This document shows, one piece after another, positions 13,037 to 25,318 of a stretch of DNA of 64,000 bases. Below the pieces are notes generated by a model. It had not been told where the DNA came from. It saw nothing but the letters and a program-made list of their open reading frames with translations, and did no database searches. The position numbers and the translations under genes are program-made. The stretch spans positions 12,070,036 through 12,134,035 of the forward strand of contig NC_066843.1 of the NCBI RefSeq assembly GCF_001640805.2, read 5' to 3'. The stretch's first letter is position 1; every line of letters starts with the position of its first letter. The DNA is from Lates calcarifer. Its lineage: Eukaryota > Chordata > Actinopteri > Centropomidae.

Positions 13037-15860
13037 CCCAATGCATTTGAAAAAATCAAATGTGTGATCAGACACAGTTGGCCACCCATGCAAACGCATA
13101 TAATCCAAAACATGCATCCAAATACACGCACAACAACATGTTTGTGTTGATATGTGCATGTGTTTGAGCTTGCGCTGGCGTTTATGTGTGTGTATGTGAT
13201 GTACAGTGGGAAATGCGTACTCTGCAGAATGCTATACCTGAGAAAGCTATCCTTACATGTATTCCTTTGCCAGGTCTCTTTGATAGCTCAGGAGAGCTTG
13301 CTCAGGATATATCAAAGAAGAATCACTTTATGACGCTCACCCAAATTCTCAGACAGAAGTTTTGACCATATCACAAACTCTTCATTCCTCCTCTGAGAGA
13401 CTTTAAATAGCACACAGCTGTTTAGATCTCTGCATTTATAGGATTTGAGGGATTAAAATTAACAACCACCCCATCTTCACCCGCCAACTAGAGGCGCCAA
13501 AATACAGAGTACCAATTTTTTTCAGAGCTTCCACCTCAGTGTCATTTCAGTTATCTGTATATTATAGGGAGAACCTGACTATTACAGCACACCTGCTACT
13601 CAGAACTATGGGGCATACCCTGGCATTAGCATCAGGTCGTGGTCACAAATGTAGGATGTGTAGTCATACCTATTGTTGCTTGATTCAGACGGTGTGCTGT
13701 GATGATGATGATGGAGGTTTTAACAGTGTTCTGTCTTCACCAAGGCCTGTACAGCCTGTGAGAGGCCTGTTAATGTCTTGTCAGGTCATTAACTTCACTG
13801 TTCCAACAAAATGATGTGGTGAAACTATACAGAGTGTAATCAACATGCAGCAATGTGACTAAAACCAGTGATCAAGCATATTAACCATTCGATAGCAAGC
13901 CCTCTCCTGCAAGTTATGTTGCATTGTATGTGAGTATGAGCAAAAACAGAGTAAGAGGGTTAAAGACCTCTGATGCCCCAGGCTAGCAGCTCAAAATTAT
14001 ATTAGCCGCTAATAGCACAACTCTAGCCTATTCAAGGCTTAAGCTGAATCCCCCAGACAAACAACTTAAAAATAACTTGACTTGAAATCTTGCAAAATTC
14101 AGATACCAGTGTGTATAGAGACAGGATTAATGTATACATTATAATAAAATATATTTATTGTTACGTGGCTTTTCATTACATCATATTAAATAGTTTGCTC
14201 ATATTAAAATAAAAACAGTGTGAACACTGTTGGGTTTTCTTAAAATTCAGTGAATTCATGAACTACACCAAAAACTGCCTTAAATTATAACCCTGACATC
14301 CATAATGACTGACATGTGCTCAAGGTATCAAGACACAAACACTGGACACAGAGAGACACGGCACTAATTAGATCATCATGTATCCATATCTGTTGTTATC
14401 AGTCTCCGATCCTCGTCTCTGCAGACATGCTGTGGAGGAGTGAGATTGGGAGTGGGGGGATAGTAGGGGGGTGGCGGGCTGCATGACTGAAAGCGGGACA
14501 AGGTTGGGGAAGCCAGTAGGTAACACAAGCCAGGGGACACACAATAGAGCCGTGACCCCTGCGGGTCAGGAGCGGCGAGTGGTAAACAGGAAGGAAATGT
14601 GAGCCAACAGGTCGACACTGACTGCTGGATGTGCTGCCGTGGGACAGCAGTACATGATAATGTGACATGCAGATTACCTGGACAGAGGGAGGGAAAATGA
14701 AAGAGACAGATAGTGGCTGTGTCTCTCTATACAGCTGTGAGAAAATGTGAGAAAAAGGAAAAAAAAAAAAACAACAGTTTTTGGATGGCAAGGTGAATAT
14801 GGTGGACGTCTTGATATTCTTTCACAAATACCCGCCTTAAAATACAGCTACTAATACTTTCAAGCGCTAAATCAGTAATTTAGCTGTAACACACAAGTTT
14901 AAAGCACAGTTCCCTTGTGCTGTTTAATCTGTTGATGGAAAGAAAATGGTCAAACAAACATAAACATTCTTTAATGTAATGTAGTGAATGTAAGTAACAT
15001 GGTAAATGGTGTACTTTGAAAATATAATATAATTGATCATGAGAGTTGATCATGCTATGAGAAACAAATGCTTTTTAAGGATGGAAAATATTTATTACCA
15101 TATTATAATAAAACATACTGTATATGACCAGCAAGAATGTAGTTTTGCATTTTGAAAGTGGAGGGACTAAAGGCAGACAAATAATACAAAAAATAATATG
15201 AAAATGCCAACAGACAAAAAGAATTAACTATTAGACAAAATAAAGTAAACAAATTTCACTTAACCTAACTTCAAACTGAGCTTAACTTAACTTTTATATT
15301 TAAATATATTGTGTGACTGCTAATATGGCACTGTGCAAAATGTCTGGATAAGCCTTTTGGGATGGACACATAGGCCCTAGCCTGCTTGTCTGCATGGCAT
15401 TTCAATAATTGATGCCCTCGCTTCATTGTCACCAAAAACTCATATCAAGAAAGGAGTGTCAGGCTCACCTTACTGATTAAGTCTGTGTGAAACTTTAATG
15501 TGTACCCCATCTTCAACTGATAACACACTGATGTGCTCAGACAAACAAGGGAATGGGAGCGCTAAACTATTTGGACGTCGGAGGGTGCATCCAGAGTTTG
15601 CTGCGACAAACGTTGATCATATTTTGACTCATTCCCAGTCATTTGGAGCCTGGAGGTATCGGAGATGTTGCTACCTGATAGTCTGAACAGGGAGGAACGT
15701 CGTGAAAGATTTAACTGGCGTGTTAGGATGACTGAATGGGTTTTGTGAGCTCCACACAGGAACTCTATCCATAATGCAGGGGATGACAGCACTGCCACTG
15801 TTCCCCAACAAGCATTAGTCCTGAGCCTCTACTTATGATGTCTGCGTGCAACTTCCCTTC
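13034..15860. other. intergenic, no gene seen
   Basis: No exon, RNA gene or recognisable transposon is apparent. Open frames at 14.4-14.8 kb are proline-rich readings of a G-rich strand and are not supported. The stretch 14100-15350 is AT-rich. Confidence 0.5.
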
Positions 15861-16092
15861 ATTAATGAATGATAGGCCATGCGCATACAGTATCAATGGC
15901 CATTCCTGAAACAGCCAGGGCATTTGTGGAAGGCGATTTCTCAAAGTCTATTTCCACCCTACATTTAACCTATTGTTTGCGTAGCTGCTAATTGATACGC
16001 TTTCATATATACAATGAGCTGTGTCTATTAACTAGACTAATGCAAGTTTGCAATTTGAACTAAGAGCCACACCCTGCTTAAACCCCTGAGCA
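15861..16092. repeat. left arm of a long inverted repeat
   Basis: Hand alignment shows this segment is the reverse complement of 17263-17484, with about 92% identity over the best 195 bases (15861-16063) and weaker similarity to 16092. The arm begins ATTAATGAATGATAGG. The main indel is an extra GTTTGCAA in this arm near 16045. Confidence 0.9.
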
Positions 16093-17262
16093 GCTGTTAC
16101 ATGTGCTGACTCACCCTCAGACTGAGTAATGGCTGTCGTGGAGCGGTAGACGGGTACTTTGCAGACTTTTCCAAATGAGAAGGCACAATCAGATAAGATG
16201 GTGAGTATCGTCCAGGACAGACTTAGTTTGACTAGCTGAATAATGGAGGCGAACTGTCTGGTTGGAAGAGGACAGCTAAGGAATGTCTGTGTCTAGGTGG
16301 AGTTCGGTGGAGTCTGTAAACACCTTACAACATCCAGAAATGTCAAAGTAGATACAAAAACTCTTACACAAACTTGGATTACACTCCGAAGTACAGACAA
16401 TATTACTTACAAGTGTCTGCATCTTAAAATGTAGTTTGCAGCTTTAAGTGTGGACATTATTGTTAACGACTGCTATCAATGCTATATTTTCTCTTTTGCA
16501 CTAATTATACTTTATGTTTCTTCACCTTCAACAGAATATTTACGGAATAAACAACAAGTAATATCTTTAACAATAACCTTAATAACCATTAATTTCTTTA
16601 TAACCATTAATCTAAAGTAGCTGTTCACATAAATATTATATATATCACATGTACAGAGATATGATGACTTCCGCCATCAATTATCTTCTATGAATTTAAT
16701 ACACACAGACTACAGCATCTTTAAGATGATATCATTTATTAGCTGTGTTTAAGCAACTCTAAGCACAGTATTCATTTCCATCTATCAGTTCATCAGTGGC
16801 CCTGTAAGACTGTGCCTGAGTAAGACAGCGCCTACAAGGCCTATGTCACCTCCCACCTTACTCCCACGCTACTCGTGTCCTGACAGACTCCTTGTTCCTA
16901 CATGATTTAAAGAAGTACTTTGAACTGTCAGGTTTCCGCTCCCCCTGCAGTCTCAGTTTCTAGCTCAGATCTTAGTCTGGCCATTAGATCTGACCGTTAC
17001 CTCAGCAGAGCTGCCAGGTAGGTCAAAAAAGTCACAACACTATAAAATGTCCCCTCATTTTCTGTAAAAACTAACATGTAAGGTTTTGGACTGAGCCATC
17101 TTAAATGTAGATATACAATAACACACCGTAATGTCCACGAGAAAGGGAAATAACTCTCCCCAGAAGTCAGTGCATACTGCTTTGTAAAGATACAAATGTT
17201 TTTAATACACTAGCTACAAATTAAATACAACACACAAACAGGTATCGACCACACACCTTATT
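16093..17262. other. unique DNA between the inverted-repeat arms
   Basis: About 1.17 kb held between the two inverted arms. I see no transposase-like frame or RNA gene in it. It could be the interior of a non-autonomous foldback element or simply DNA caught between two opposing copies of a repeat. Confidence 0.5.
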
Positions 17263-17484
17263 TCTCAGGTCTTAAGTCTTTGATACATGTTGGTTCAAAT
17301 TGCATTAGTCTACTTAATAGTCACAGCTCATTGTATATCTGAAAACGTATCAATTAGCGGCTACGCAAACAATAGGTTAAAGGTAGGATGGAAACAGACT
17401 TCGAGAAATCGCCTTCCACGAATGCCCCGGCTGTATCAGGAATGGCCATTGATAATGTATGCGCATGGCCTATCATTCATTAAT
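17263..17484. repeat. right arm of a long inverted repeat
   Basis: Reverse complement of the left arm. Its outer end also takes part in a smaller hairpin with the flank at 17491-17507 (17-bp stem). No clear target-site duplication was found at the outer borders. Confidence 0.9.
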
Positions 17485-17507
17485 AGCCTATCATAGGCCA
17501 TGTGCAT

Positions 17508-19119
17508 ACGTTGATACGCGTTTGATACGTGTTGGTCTTGTTTTTAATTATGTAGCTAGAATAAGAGAAGCTTTTAACTTTTTAATGTAGATGAAGCAGT
17601 GTCTCTTGACTTTTTTTTTTTGGAATTCATTACTTTTCTTGTGGACATAGATCGACCACCTATACATCTGTACACCTGCTTTGTGTTGTACCACTTTTGC
17701 ATCCAAGAGGCACTTCCTCATTTGTTAGGGTTAATATATACTTTGTCAAAAAAGTACAAATTGTGCAAAATGTTGCAAATTGTGGAGTACTGTGGACTAA
17801 TGTTTGACTCACTCCAAACACACAAGAACTGCATCAAAATGTAAATCCCCACTGTATCATATAGGGCAGAAAACTGCAGTAGCACTGCTCTCTACAGGCT
17901 GAAATTTGCCAACATGTTTGTACACAGTATTGTTTGTGTTTGTTGCTAATGTTGACCGTAGTAGCCTGCATCATCATCATCATCACGTAATCAGTTTAAT
18001 TATGGTTGAGATGATAAGCGCAAACCAGTATTAGACAATGTGTAGTTATTTAAGCATATGTCATGCAGCTCACATGTTGAAATGTGGAAATTAGGAGTTT
18101 ACTCACACCCACACTTTAGAGACCAGCAACTTGTTTAGTCCTAGAAACTGTGGTCAGACCTGTTTCTTGGCTCTACACACTTGTTTTTACCCCATAAACT
18201 GCTGCTCTCCCAAAGGCGTGAAGGAAAATATCAGAGAGGAAGAAGGAAACAAGGTGGGAAAAGGGGGTAAAATGTGGCTGAAATATCTCATTACTGTTTT
18301 AATCCCAGGAAACCAAAGACAGTAGTGCGCTTTCTGAGCCACTCAGATGCTTAGTGAATAATCTCTCTGTGTTTACACTTCCCATACTCACACTTACAAC
18401 ATCTGGTTCTGCAACACAGTGTTACACAGTGTAAATACCCACTTTTATGGCCTAAGTGGTGCATTCCACTGTGGCAGTCCCCTTTGAATCACTCACAAAT
18501 ATGACCCCCCAACCTCTTCTTTCTCCCATTTTACCCTCTCCTCCTCTTTCTCCTCTCATCTCCATATCTCTTTATAAAGCTGATGAGACTGACATTGGGC
18601 CACGCAAAGGAAGACACATGGGGCAAGAGAGAGACTGTGAGAGAGTGTGTGTATTTGAGCGTACCTGAGTGCACGCACGAGTGCTTGAGTGTGTCCATGT
18701 CGGTCAGCACCTCCACAGGTGTTGATACATTCACAGTAGGGTGTGACACGAAGTCAGCCTCATCCAGTGCCAGCTGCTCTGTGGCTCTCTGGATTCAGAA
18801 GTCAGTCTCATGATGTGGCCCATTCACAGGCAGCCCAGCATGCACCACTGTTCATCTGTGTACACTGTCTATGCTGGGTTTGGGTTTTTGGCTGCATCTG
18901 GCTATTTCCCTGTGACAGAGCAAAAGAATTTGTCACTGCCAAGCCATGATGGGGTTGTCGTGGCAACAAGACACTGGGTACCAGTGAATGTAGGTGAATA
19001 AGGTAGTATACTGACCACCAGACAAATCACCAAATCAGTAAGAATGTGCTGTCTTTTCATGTAACTGTACCGGATAAACACACTGGAGAAGTGGAAGAGA
19101 AACTACCACAAACGATACA
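17508..19119. other. intergenic, no gene seen
   Basis: No exon is supported. A good RFX-type X-box lies at 18954-18967. Otherwise there is mixed unique DNA. Confidence 0.5.
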
Positions 19120-19224
19120 GTGGCCATTTGGCATCCCTTTGTGGTCATTATGCATCTTTTTGTGGTTGTTTTGCGTGTCTTTGTGGCCTTTTTGTTTCTG
19201 CTTGTGGTCATTTTATGAGACCAC
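19120..19224. repeat. 21-bp minisatellite, 5 diverged units
   Basis: Units begin with GTGG at 19120, 19141, 19162, 19183 and 19204, an exact 21-bp period; each unit is GTGGTCATTTTGCATCTYTTT-like with several substitutions. It lies about 450 bp upstream of the aimp2 start. Confidence 0.85.
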
Positions 19225-19507
19225 TGAGCCAATTTACCTGTGCCTTGTGGGCCCTTTCAGTAATACATCCATGAATATCACCAAACCCTCTGTTGACTTC
19301 TTACCTTCTGCGGGAGCAGGGCGTATGAAATTATACTGTGGCGCCCTCTAGTGTATTTGGGTTGCAGACAGTGATGTGCAGTGTAATTGTGAACTGGATG
19401 ATTTTATCCCCGCTTCGTGAGTACTTAAGAATAAATTAACAGTAGGTTACTGCTTAACAAACAAACAGAGGAATTTACCCACTCGTTTCAACTCACCTCG
19501 TACTTTT

Positions 19508-19517
19508 ACCGGATGTG
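19508..19517 (+). promoter_or_regulatory. possible ETS-type site in the aimp2 promoter
   Basis: ACCGGATGTG resembles an ETS site and is followed by pyrimidine-rich CTCTTTCGGCCTCTTTCC, a usual setting for TATA-less housekeeping start sites. The surrounding 19.50-19.62 kb is GC-rich. Transcription start is not determined. Confidence 0.35.
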
Positions 19518-19672
19518 ACGACACCTCTTTCGGCCTCTTTCCTGCCGGACCGGTACCGCTGGTGGCCGCCGCTGCTGCTGCCTGTCAACATCATCCACCC
19601 CCAGAAGACGTCTGCGTCCGGGATTTTGTTTGTAACTGTTTGTCTCTGATAGTGCTCAGACTGTCCTCCACC

Positions 19673-22600
19673 ATGTCCATGTACCAGGTAAAGCCCATCT
19701 GTGGGGGTGACATAAAGATTGATTTGCCAACCTGCATGTACAAGTTACCAAATATCCACGCGCAGCAAGGGAACAGCTGCACCTCCGAACACGCGCTTCA
19801 GGTAACTGTTAACTGATTTCATTTCGACAAGCTTCATTTTTGTTCTCCCCATAAACAAATTACCAGTTTGTGCTTTGCTCTCGCTGTTGCCCGCAGCTCG
19901 TTTTGTTCCTCGCTTTTCGCCTCTCGTTCGGCTTATTAGCATGAGCTGCCTTTAGCTAAGCTAGCCGGCTAATTTAGCTAGGCAGGACAATGAGTAATGT
20001 CACTTCTAGCTGATGCAACAATTAGATGCACGTCTTCTCTATCCATCAGTGCTTAAAGATTATTACACGATACAAAATGTTAGGAGAGCATATCTCCGCT
20101 CTTTGTTACATTCGCGGACACTGTCATTACTAATATAACGAGTATAAATTGTGTTAGCATAGCTGCACACTTTGCTCATGCCATCACCCTCCTAAATAGC
20201 TAACCAGTATCATCTACTATGCCAATGCCAGTCTCGTTTCCTCGACAGTTACTACACCCTGCTTCACAAATACTCATACATCACAATCATTCCTATACGC
20301 GATGCACATAAAATATTGTTTGCTCTACCACACACACACACTTGCACTTTATCCAGATTGCTTGTATTTTATATAATCAGCATGTTGCCTGAAAGGTGTG
20401 TACTGTCTAAATATGATGCAGATCGTCTGTAATGTTTGGGACTTAGCAACGACCAGGACTAACTTGCTTGTGTGTGTTGGCCAATAAATCTGATTCTGAT
20501 TCTTTTTAATCGGAGACTCTTGCTCCACCTGCGCAGTAAGGTGAATAGTTATGCCACTTAATCTCAGAGGGAAATGTTGTACCTTCTATGTGACAGCTAT
20601 AGTTACTTGATCTCATAAAATATCATGCATTGTTAAAGAATAAACTAGGAAACATCATACAAAATTATTAAAATTAGCTACAACATGATGTAATAGTATA
20701 ATGCTACTTACACATAAATGCACCAGCAACATTTACAAAGGAACATTCTCTCCCTGCTGAGTACTTTTTATTCATTAAGGATAGGTTCACATTGTTTCAA
20801 GTCTGTCTCAAAGTAATAGTCAGATTCCCATAATAGCACTGAAACAGGTTTTGTCCATTGTTATAGTTCCCCCCGTTCACACTGGCCTTGTTGTTCTGAG
20901 TAAAAATATGCTCAAGTTTGAGTTTACCTGACAGTAAATAAAAGGCTTCAACAGTCAGATTTGACAAATCAAGTGGATATCTTCTGAAGTTAAGTGACTG
21001 ACAGTGTTACTGTATTGTACTGCAGTGGAATGGATCTTTGAAATGTCCAGTATGAACAAGAGGAACCATAATAACAAGAAAAACCAGTTTCAGCGTCCAT
21101 ATCAGAAGCTGACTCTTTTAGACGAAGTTTTAAAAAATGTGGACTTCACTTGAGTAACATTTTCAGTGCAGGACTTTTACTTGTAGTGGAGTATTTTAAC
21201 AGCGTGATACTGCTAGTTTTTGTAGTATTGGGATACTTTCCAGCACTGCTACATTTTGGTACAAAAACCACCTTTACTTAAAGTCAAATCCTCAAATCTA
21301 TTCATGAGCTGTCTTTTATTGATCCTTTTTGTATGTGTGTGTGTATACTGTTGTAAAACTGTTGCAGGGTTGTGCTCAAATTGTCTAAACTGTTTATGCT
21401 CACATTCTTGGTTTTAGCCAAACAGCTATTCTTCCTATTTCTTCTCCCCCAGAATGGCGAGGTGGATCCAGCAGTCAAAGCTCTGGAGGCCCGGCAGGAT
21501 GAGATCATGAGAAAACTGTACGAGCTGAAAGCAGCTGTGGAGGGCCTGGCCAAGACGGTGACCACCCCAGATGCCGATCTGGATCTGACAGTCAGCAGCA
21601 GCCTCTGCTCCCAAAGCGTCAGCTCCACAACCTTTAAAGGCACAACAGACCTGGACACACTATTGGGCAAGGTGAGAAAATGGGACTAATACTGGTGCGC
21701 AATTTTTTTTTCTCCTATATGAACCATACACTGACAGTATGCCTCTGTTTCTTTCAACGCACTTTGACTTCATTTCTCTAATAGCAGTCTCTGATCACAC
21801 CCATCATACCTGGCTATACTGTGCTAACTGGCTCATAATGGAATTTGTCCTCAAGCAGATTTGTGCACTGCAGGTGTGGACTGACCTGTTTGTGCAAGCT
21901 GTTTTGTTCTAGTTATAGAGGACAAATGTTAATATAAGATTTCTTTCGGATAGTGCACCCATTTACCTCTGTCATGTTTATCTCAGGACCTCGGTGCTCT
22001 CCGTGACGTCGTCATAAATGCCAACCCGGCACAGCCACCTCTGACCCTACTGGTGCTCCACAGTCTGCTGTGCCAGCGCTATCAGGTGCTCTCCACCGTC
22101 CACGTCCACTCCTCGGTCGCTAACGTACCACCACAGCTCCTGTCCTGTCTCGGTCCACGCCATGCAAACAGCTACGCTCGCCACATGTTCCAGCTGGGCT
22201 TCACCCTCATATGGAAAGATGGTAAGATTACAGTGAGAGAGACAGTGTGAAGTGGGAGAAGGGTTAAGAAATAACACTGTATGGCGTGAATAAGAGCATC
22301 CTTGTTAATATATGATATTTTTCTCCTGTGCCCTGTCCACAGTCCCCAAACTGGAAATGAAGTTCAGCGTCCAGAACATGTGTCCCATCCAGGGTGAAGC
22401 CAACGTGGCACGCTTCCTCTTCAAGCTGCTGGCTCCCTACCCCAGTGACCCTGCTCTCGCCACTTTGGTGGACAGCTGGGTGGACACGGCTTTCTTCCAG
22501 CTAGCAGAGGGCAGCACCAAGGAGCGAGCCGCTGTCTTGCGGGCCCTCAACTCCGCCCTGGGCCGCAACCCCTGGCTTGCCGGGCCGGAGTTCTCGCTGG

Positions 22601-22731
22601 CTGACATCGCCTGCTACTGCTGCGTGCTCCAGAGCGGCTCGGCCTCCTCCGCTCCGGCCAACGTCCAGCGCTGGCTCAAGTCATGTGAGAACCTGGGCCA
22701 CTTTGGCCCCGCCAAGCTACTTCTGCAGTGA
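19673..22731 (+). CDS. aimp2: AIMP2 (p38), multi-tRNA-synthetase complex scaffold
   Basis: AIMP2 holds together the cytosolic multi-aminoacyl-tRNA-synthetase complex, binding LysRS through its extreme N-terminus and other members through its C-terminal GST-like domain (family knowledge). Exons are 19673-19801, 21453-21671, 21987-22221 and 22343-22731; introns 1 and 2 are phase 0, intron 3 phase 1. The product is 323 aa (human 320). Residues 1-43 include MSMYQVKP and [10 protein letters not shown], the LysRS-binding region. Exon 2 carries the coiled/leucine-rich segment [20 protein letters not shown]. Exons 3-4 carry the thioredoxin/GST-like part, with [41 protein letters not shown] and [14 protein letters not shown], ending with [20 protein letters not shown] and Q. 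The Kozak context CCACCATGT supports the start. An upstream in-frame extension lacks an ATG and was not used. Confidence 0.97.
20465..20505. repeat. short fragment of a teleost dispersed repeat
   Basis: In aimp2 intron 1, GTGTGTTGGCCAATAAATCT followed by GATTCTGATTC resembles the 3' end of a repeat widespread in fish. The family is not assigned. Confidence 0.4.
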
Positions 22732-23206
22732 CCAGGGCTGTCCCAGGACCAGACACCAGAAGGGTGTCCTTACCCGAGCAAAGTGAGAGGCAAGAGAAAG
22801 GCATTAGAATATTAAAATATCCCAGCCATGTCTGGAAGGCTTTCTAATGCTTCCCTCCTTACTGTATTATATCTGTGAACTGACAAAGACTTTGTAGAAG
22901 CAAGATGGCTGACCATTAAAGTAACTTAAGAGTATTTGTTTCTGCCATGCTGCTTTTATATAACAAGAGATTCTAGGCTATTTTTGCAAGGGAGGAAGCA
23001 TGAGAGGACTGAAAAGACAAGGGCTTGGTGATAGATTAAATCAAAGGTACTGACAAAACTTGTTAGCCTAACACACACTGTACACCTTCCACCCACTCTG
23101 TGCCTAACATAATCCTGTTCTGAATATGTGTGTTAATGTGTGGTGGCGGGTATTACTGGATGTTTTCAAAAGTAATACTTTGTACCATTTGTTTTTTTCT
23201 GAAGCC

Positions 23207-23212
23207 ATTAAA
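23207..23212 (+). terminator. probable poly(A) signal of aimp2
   Basis: ATTAAA in CCATTAAAACTTCC lies about 480 bases after the stop and is followed by G/T-rich DNA. An earlier ATTAAA at 22915-22920 is an alternative. Confidence 0.5.
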
Positions 23213-25155
23213 ACTTCCACTTTGGATCAAACTTTGAATTGGGGCCTGGGGCTTTGTTTTGTTGGACTGTAGGATCACTTTTAAAAAAAAAATTGCTCAA
23301 ATAACCAAGCAAGTAGCATTCACTGGAGTGCACCTCTGTGTCCAACAGGTGGCAGGATTGTCATTTATAAACTGAAGATAATTTCCAAACATAATGTTAT
23401 TGATGAACTTCATTGACCTGCTGATCCTGTCCAGGGACACACAGATTTGCACGTCTTTCCTGCACACAGGAAGAGGAAGAAACATTAGACAGATGGTCCT
23501 TCCATTACACAAGTTATCAGTCAAATTAAAAAATGTAAAATAAACAAATGTATAAAAAAGTAAAATATCTACTCCGCCTGGCTTGCATGTCTCTTGAGCA
23601 CTGAGTGGCAGCAGTAAGGAAGTAAGCGCAAGTGCAGAATAACTTTTAGGAGCAGAACCTGAGGCAAATTCATATGGTCTGACCTTAGCTCACGGCAAAA
23701 ATAACAGTATCAGTAACAGTATATCCAATAACCGACAAAAAACTGTCGCACTGACGTGCCAAAGATATGTTCTGAGACAGAGTCACTATAGTTTGTCCAC
23801 AAGAGACGTGACAACTGTAAAATGTGCTGCCCAGTACATTTTGTGGTCTGTAACAAAAAAATTGACTTATGGGAATAAAAGTAGATATATTCCTTAAATA
23901 CCCAAATATCAATATTGATTGGCCTCAAAAATCCTGGTCAGTCGGGCTGTATGTCATATATAATCGTGAAATGGCAAAATATGACTTAAAGTAGTGATTC
24001 CAAATACAACATTTAGTAGTTCCTGAACATTTCTTCACATAGTGTGTAAGTACTGGTACAAATTCCATATAAAAAACACATTTTAAACATCCTTACATGT
24101 TCTAATGGACTGATATGGTTTTCTAAATGTAATATGGAGCAATCTTTCAGCTACACACCTTTCATGTGGTGTCTCTCTGCAATCAGTTGTTCAAGCTCTG
24201 TCCTTATCATCCTTCTGTCCTTCTGATGTGTTGCTGAACAGAATCCCAACACCCTGTCTGTCTCAAGAAGAACAGCAGCTCAATTTCACAGCAGTCCACT
24301 GCTGGGCAGCTTTGTATACAGTATGTCTAATCCTTTGTGACTGCCACAGGCAAACTCAAAGAAAATCTGACAACTATACTGTATATAAATACAGGGTCGT
24401 GCATGCGATAATGTTGAAAAGAAGAAAAAGCAAATCCCATGGTTCCTCATACTCTCTAGGGGTTGGTTTTGCATCTTCACAAGTGTCATATTTTCGACAG
24501 CTCATGTCCAGACAGAGCCTGTGTGTGAGTTTGCACGCTCTGACAGCCTCCTGTTGGTCTCCAGGCAGCTGTCTGACAAGACGAAAGCTCCTAACTGACA
24601 TCTGGGTGCACGGAGAGGAATACACTCGGGGACTCTGCAGCACTGGAATTTGGGGCGTTTTGTGTGCTCTCGGTCTTCTTGATGCGCATACGCGCGCACA
24701 CACACACACACACACAAACACACAGAAATGCAAGTCTTTGAAACAGTAATCAGTGTGTGTTGATGGCAGTCAGGGGCTGCATGCAAATGAGGCCGCCGAT
24801 CCCATCCTGTCGCTAATCTAATTACTTCTGGTTTCTGATTGCCTTTTATGGGAGAAAAAGGTGAGACACAAACAAAAAAAAACCCTTGTTCCTTGTCTCT
24901 TTATATATGATATAAAACATACAGACAGGAGATGCATTCTCACTGAATAGCTGTAGAAAAAACAAACTAGCTTAACTGAAAGACGAAATCAGTTTAACCC
25001 TGTGGCTACTTCAAATCACAACAATAGCACAGATAAAAAGATGCTTTTGTCAGTGTATTCAGTCCTTGAATATCAATGTCTATGATTGTCAATTAGATAT
25101 TTTCATTAGGCCATCCTGGAGTGGGAGACATAAGCCATGCCTATCAAAACAGGTT
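23213..25155. other. intergenic between aimp2 and the ZBED gene
   Basis: No coding exon is supported. A (CA) run lies near 24695-24722. The rest is AT-rich. Confidence 0.5.
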
Positions 25156-25179
25156 GGGGGTGGGGTGGGGGTGGGGGGG
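25156..25179 (+). other. G-quadruplex-capable tract
   Basis: Four runs of 4-7 G separated by single T bases. Located about 140 bp beyond the stop codon of the minus-strand ZBED gene, in its 3' flank. Confidence 0.8.
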
Positions 25180-25318
25180 TGTATTAGAAAACACATCTGG
25201 ACTAAGTTGTCTGAAATGTGTTATTAACTCAGGGTTTTTCTGTAATGATTTAAGCACAATGTGGTTTGATTCTGCATCAATTAAAAGGCTGAGAGAGAGA
25301 GAGTCATCAGCAATGTAT

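Noticed and set aside
12685..13159. Long open frames rich in Val-Cys or Thr-His across 12.7-13.2 kb
   Set aside because: They are translations of (CA)n/(GT)n repeats; no splice sites or domains support them. The same applies to frames at 5.2-5.5, 24.4-24.8, 30.1-30.4, 44.0-44.2 and 56.1-56.7 kb.
14376..14791. Minus-strand proline-rich frames
   Set aside because: They reflect a G-rich strand; no start context, splice sites or family match.
19562..19672. N-terminal extension of AIMP2 rich in alanine
   Set aside because: There is no ATG in that extension, and the internal ATG at 19673 has a good context and matches the human N-terminus.
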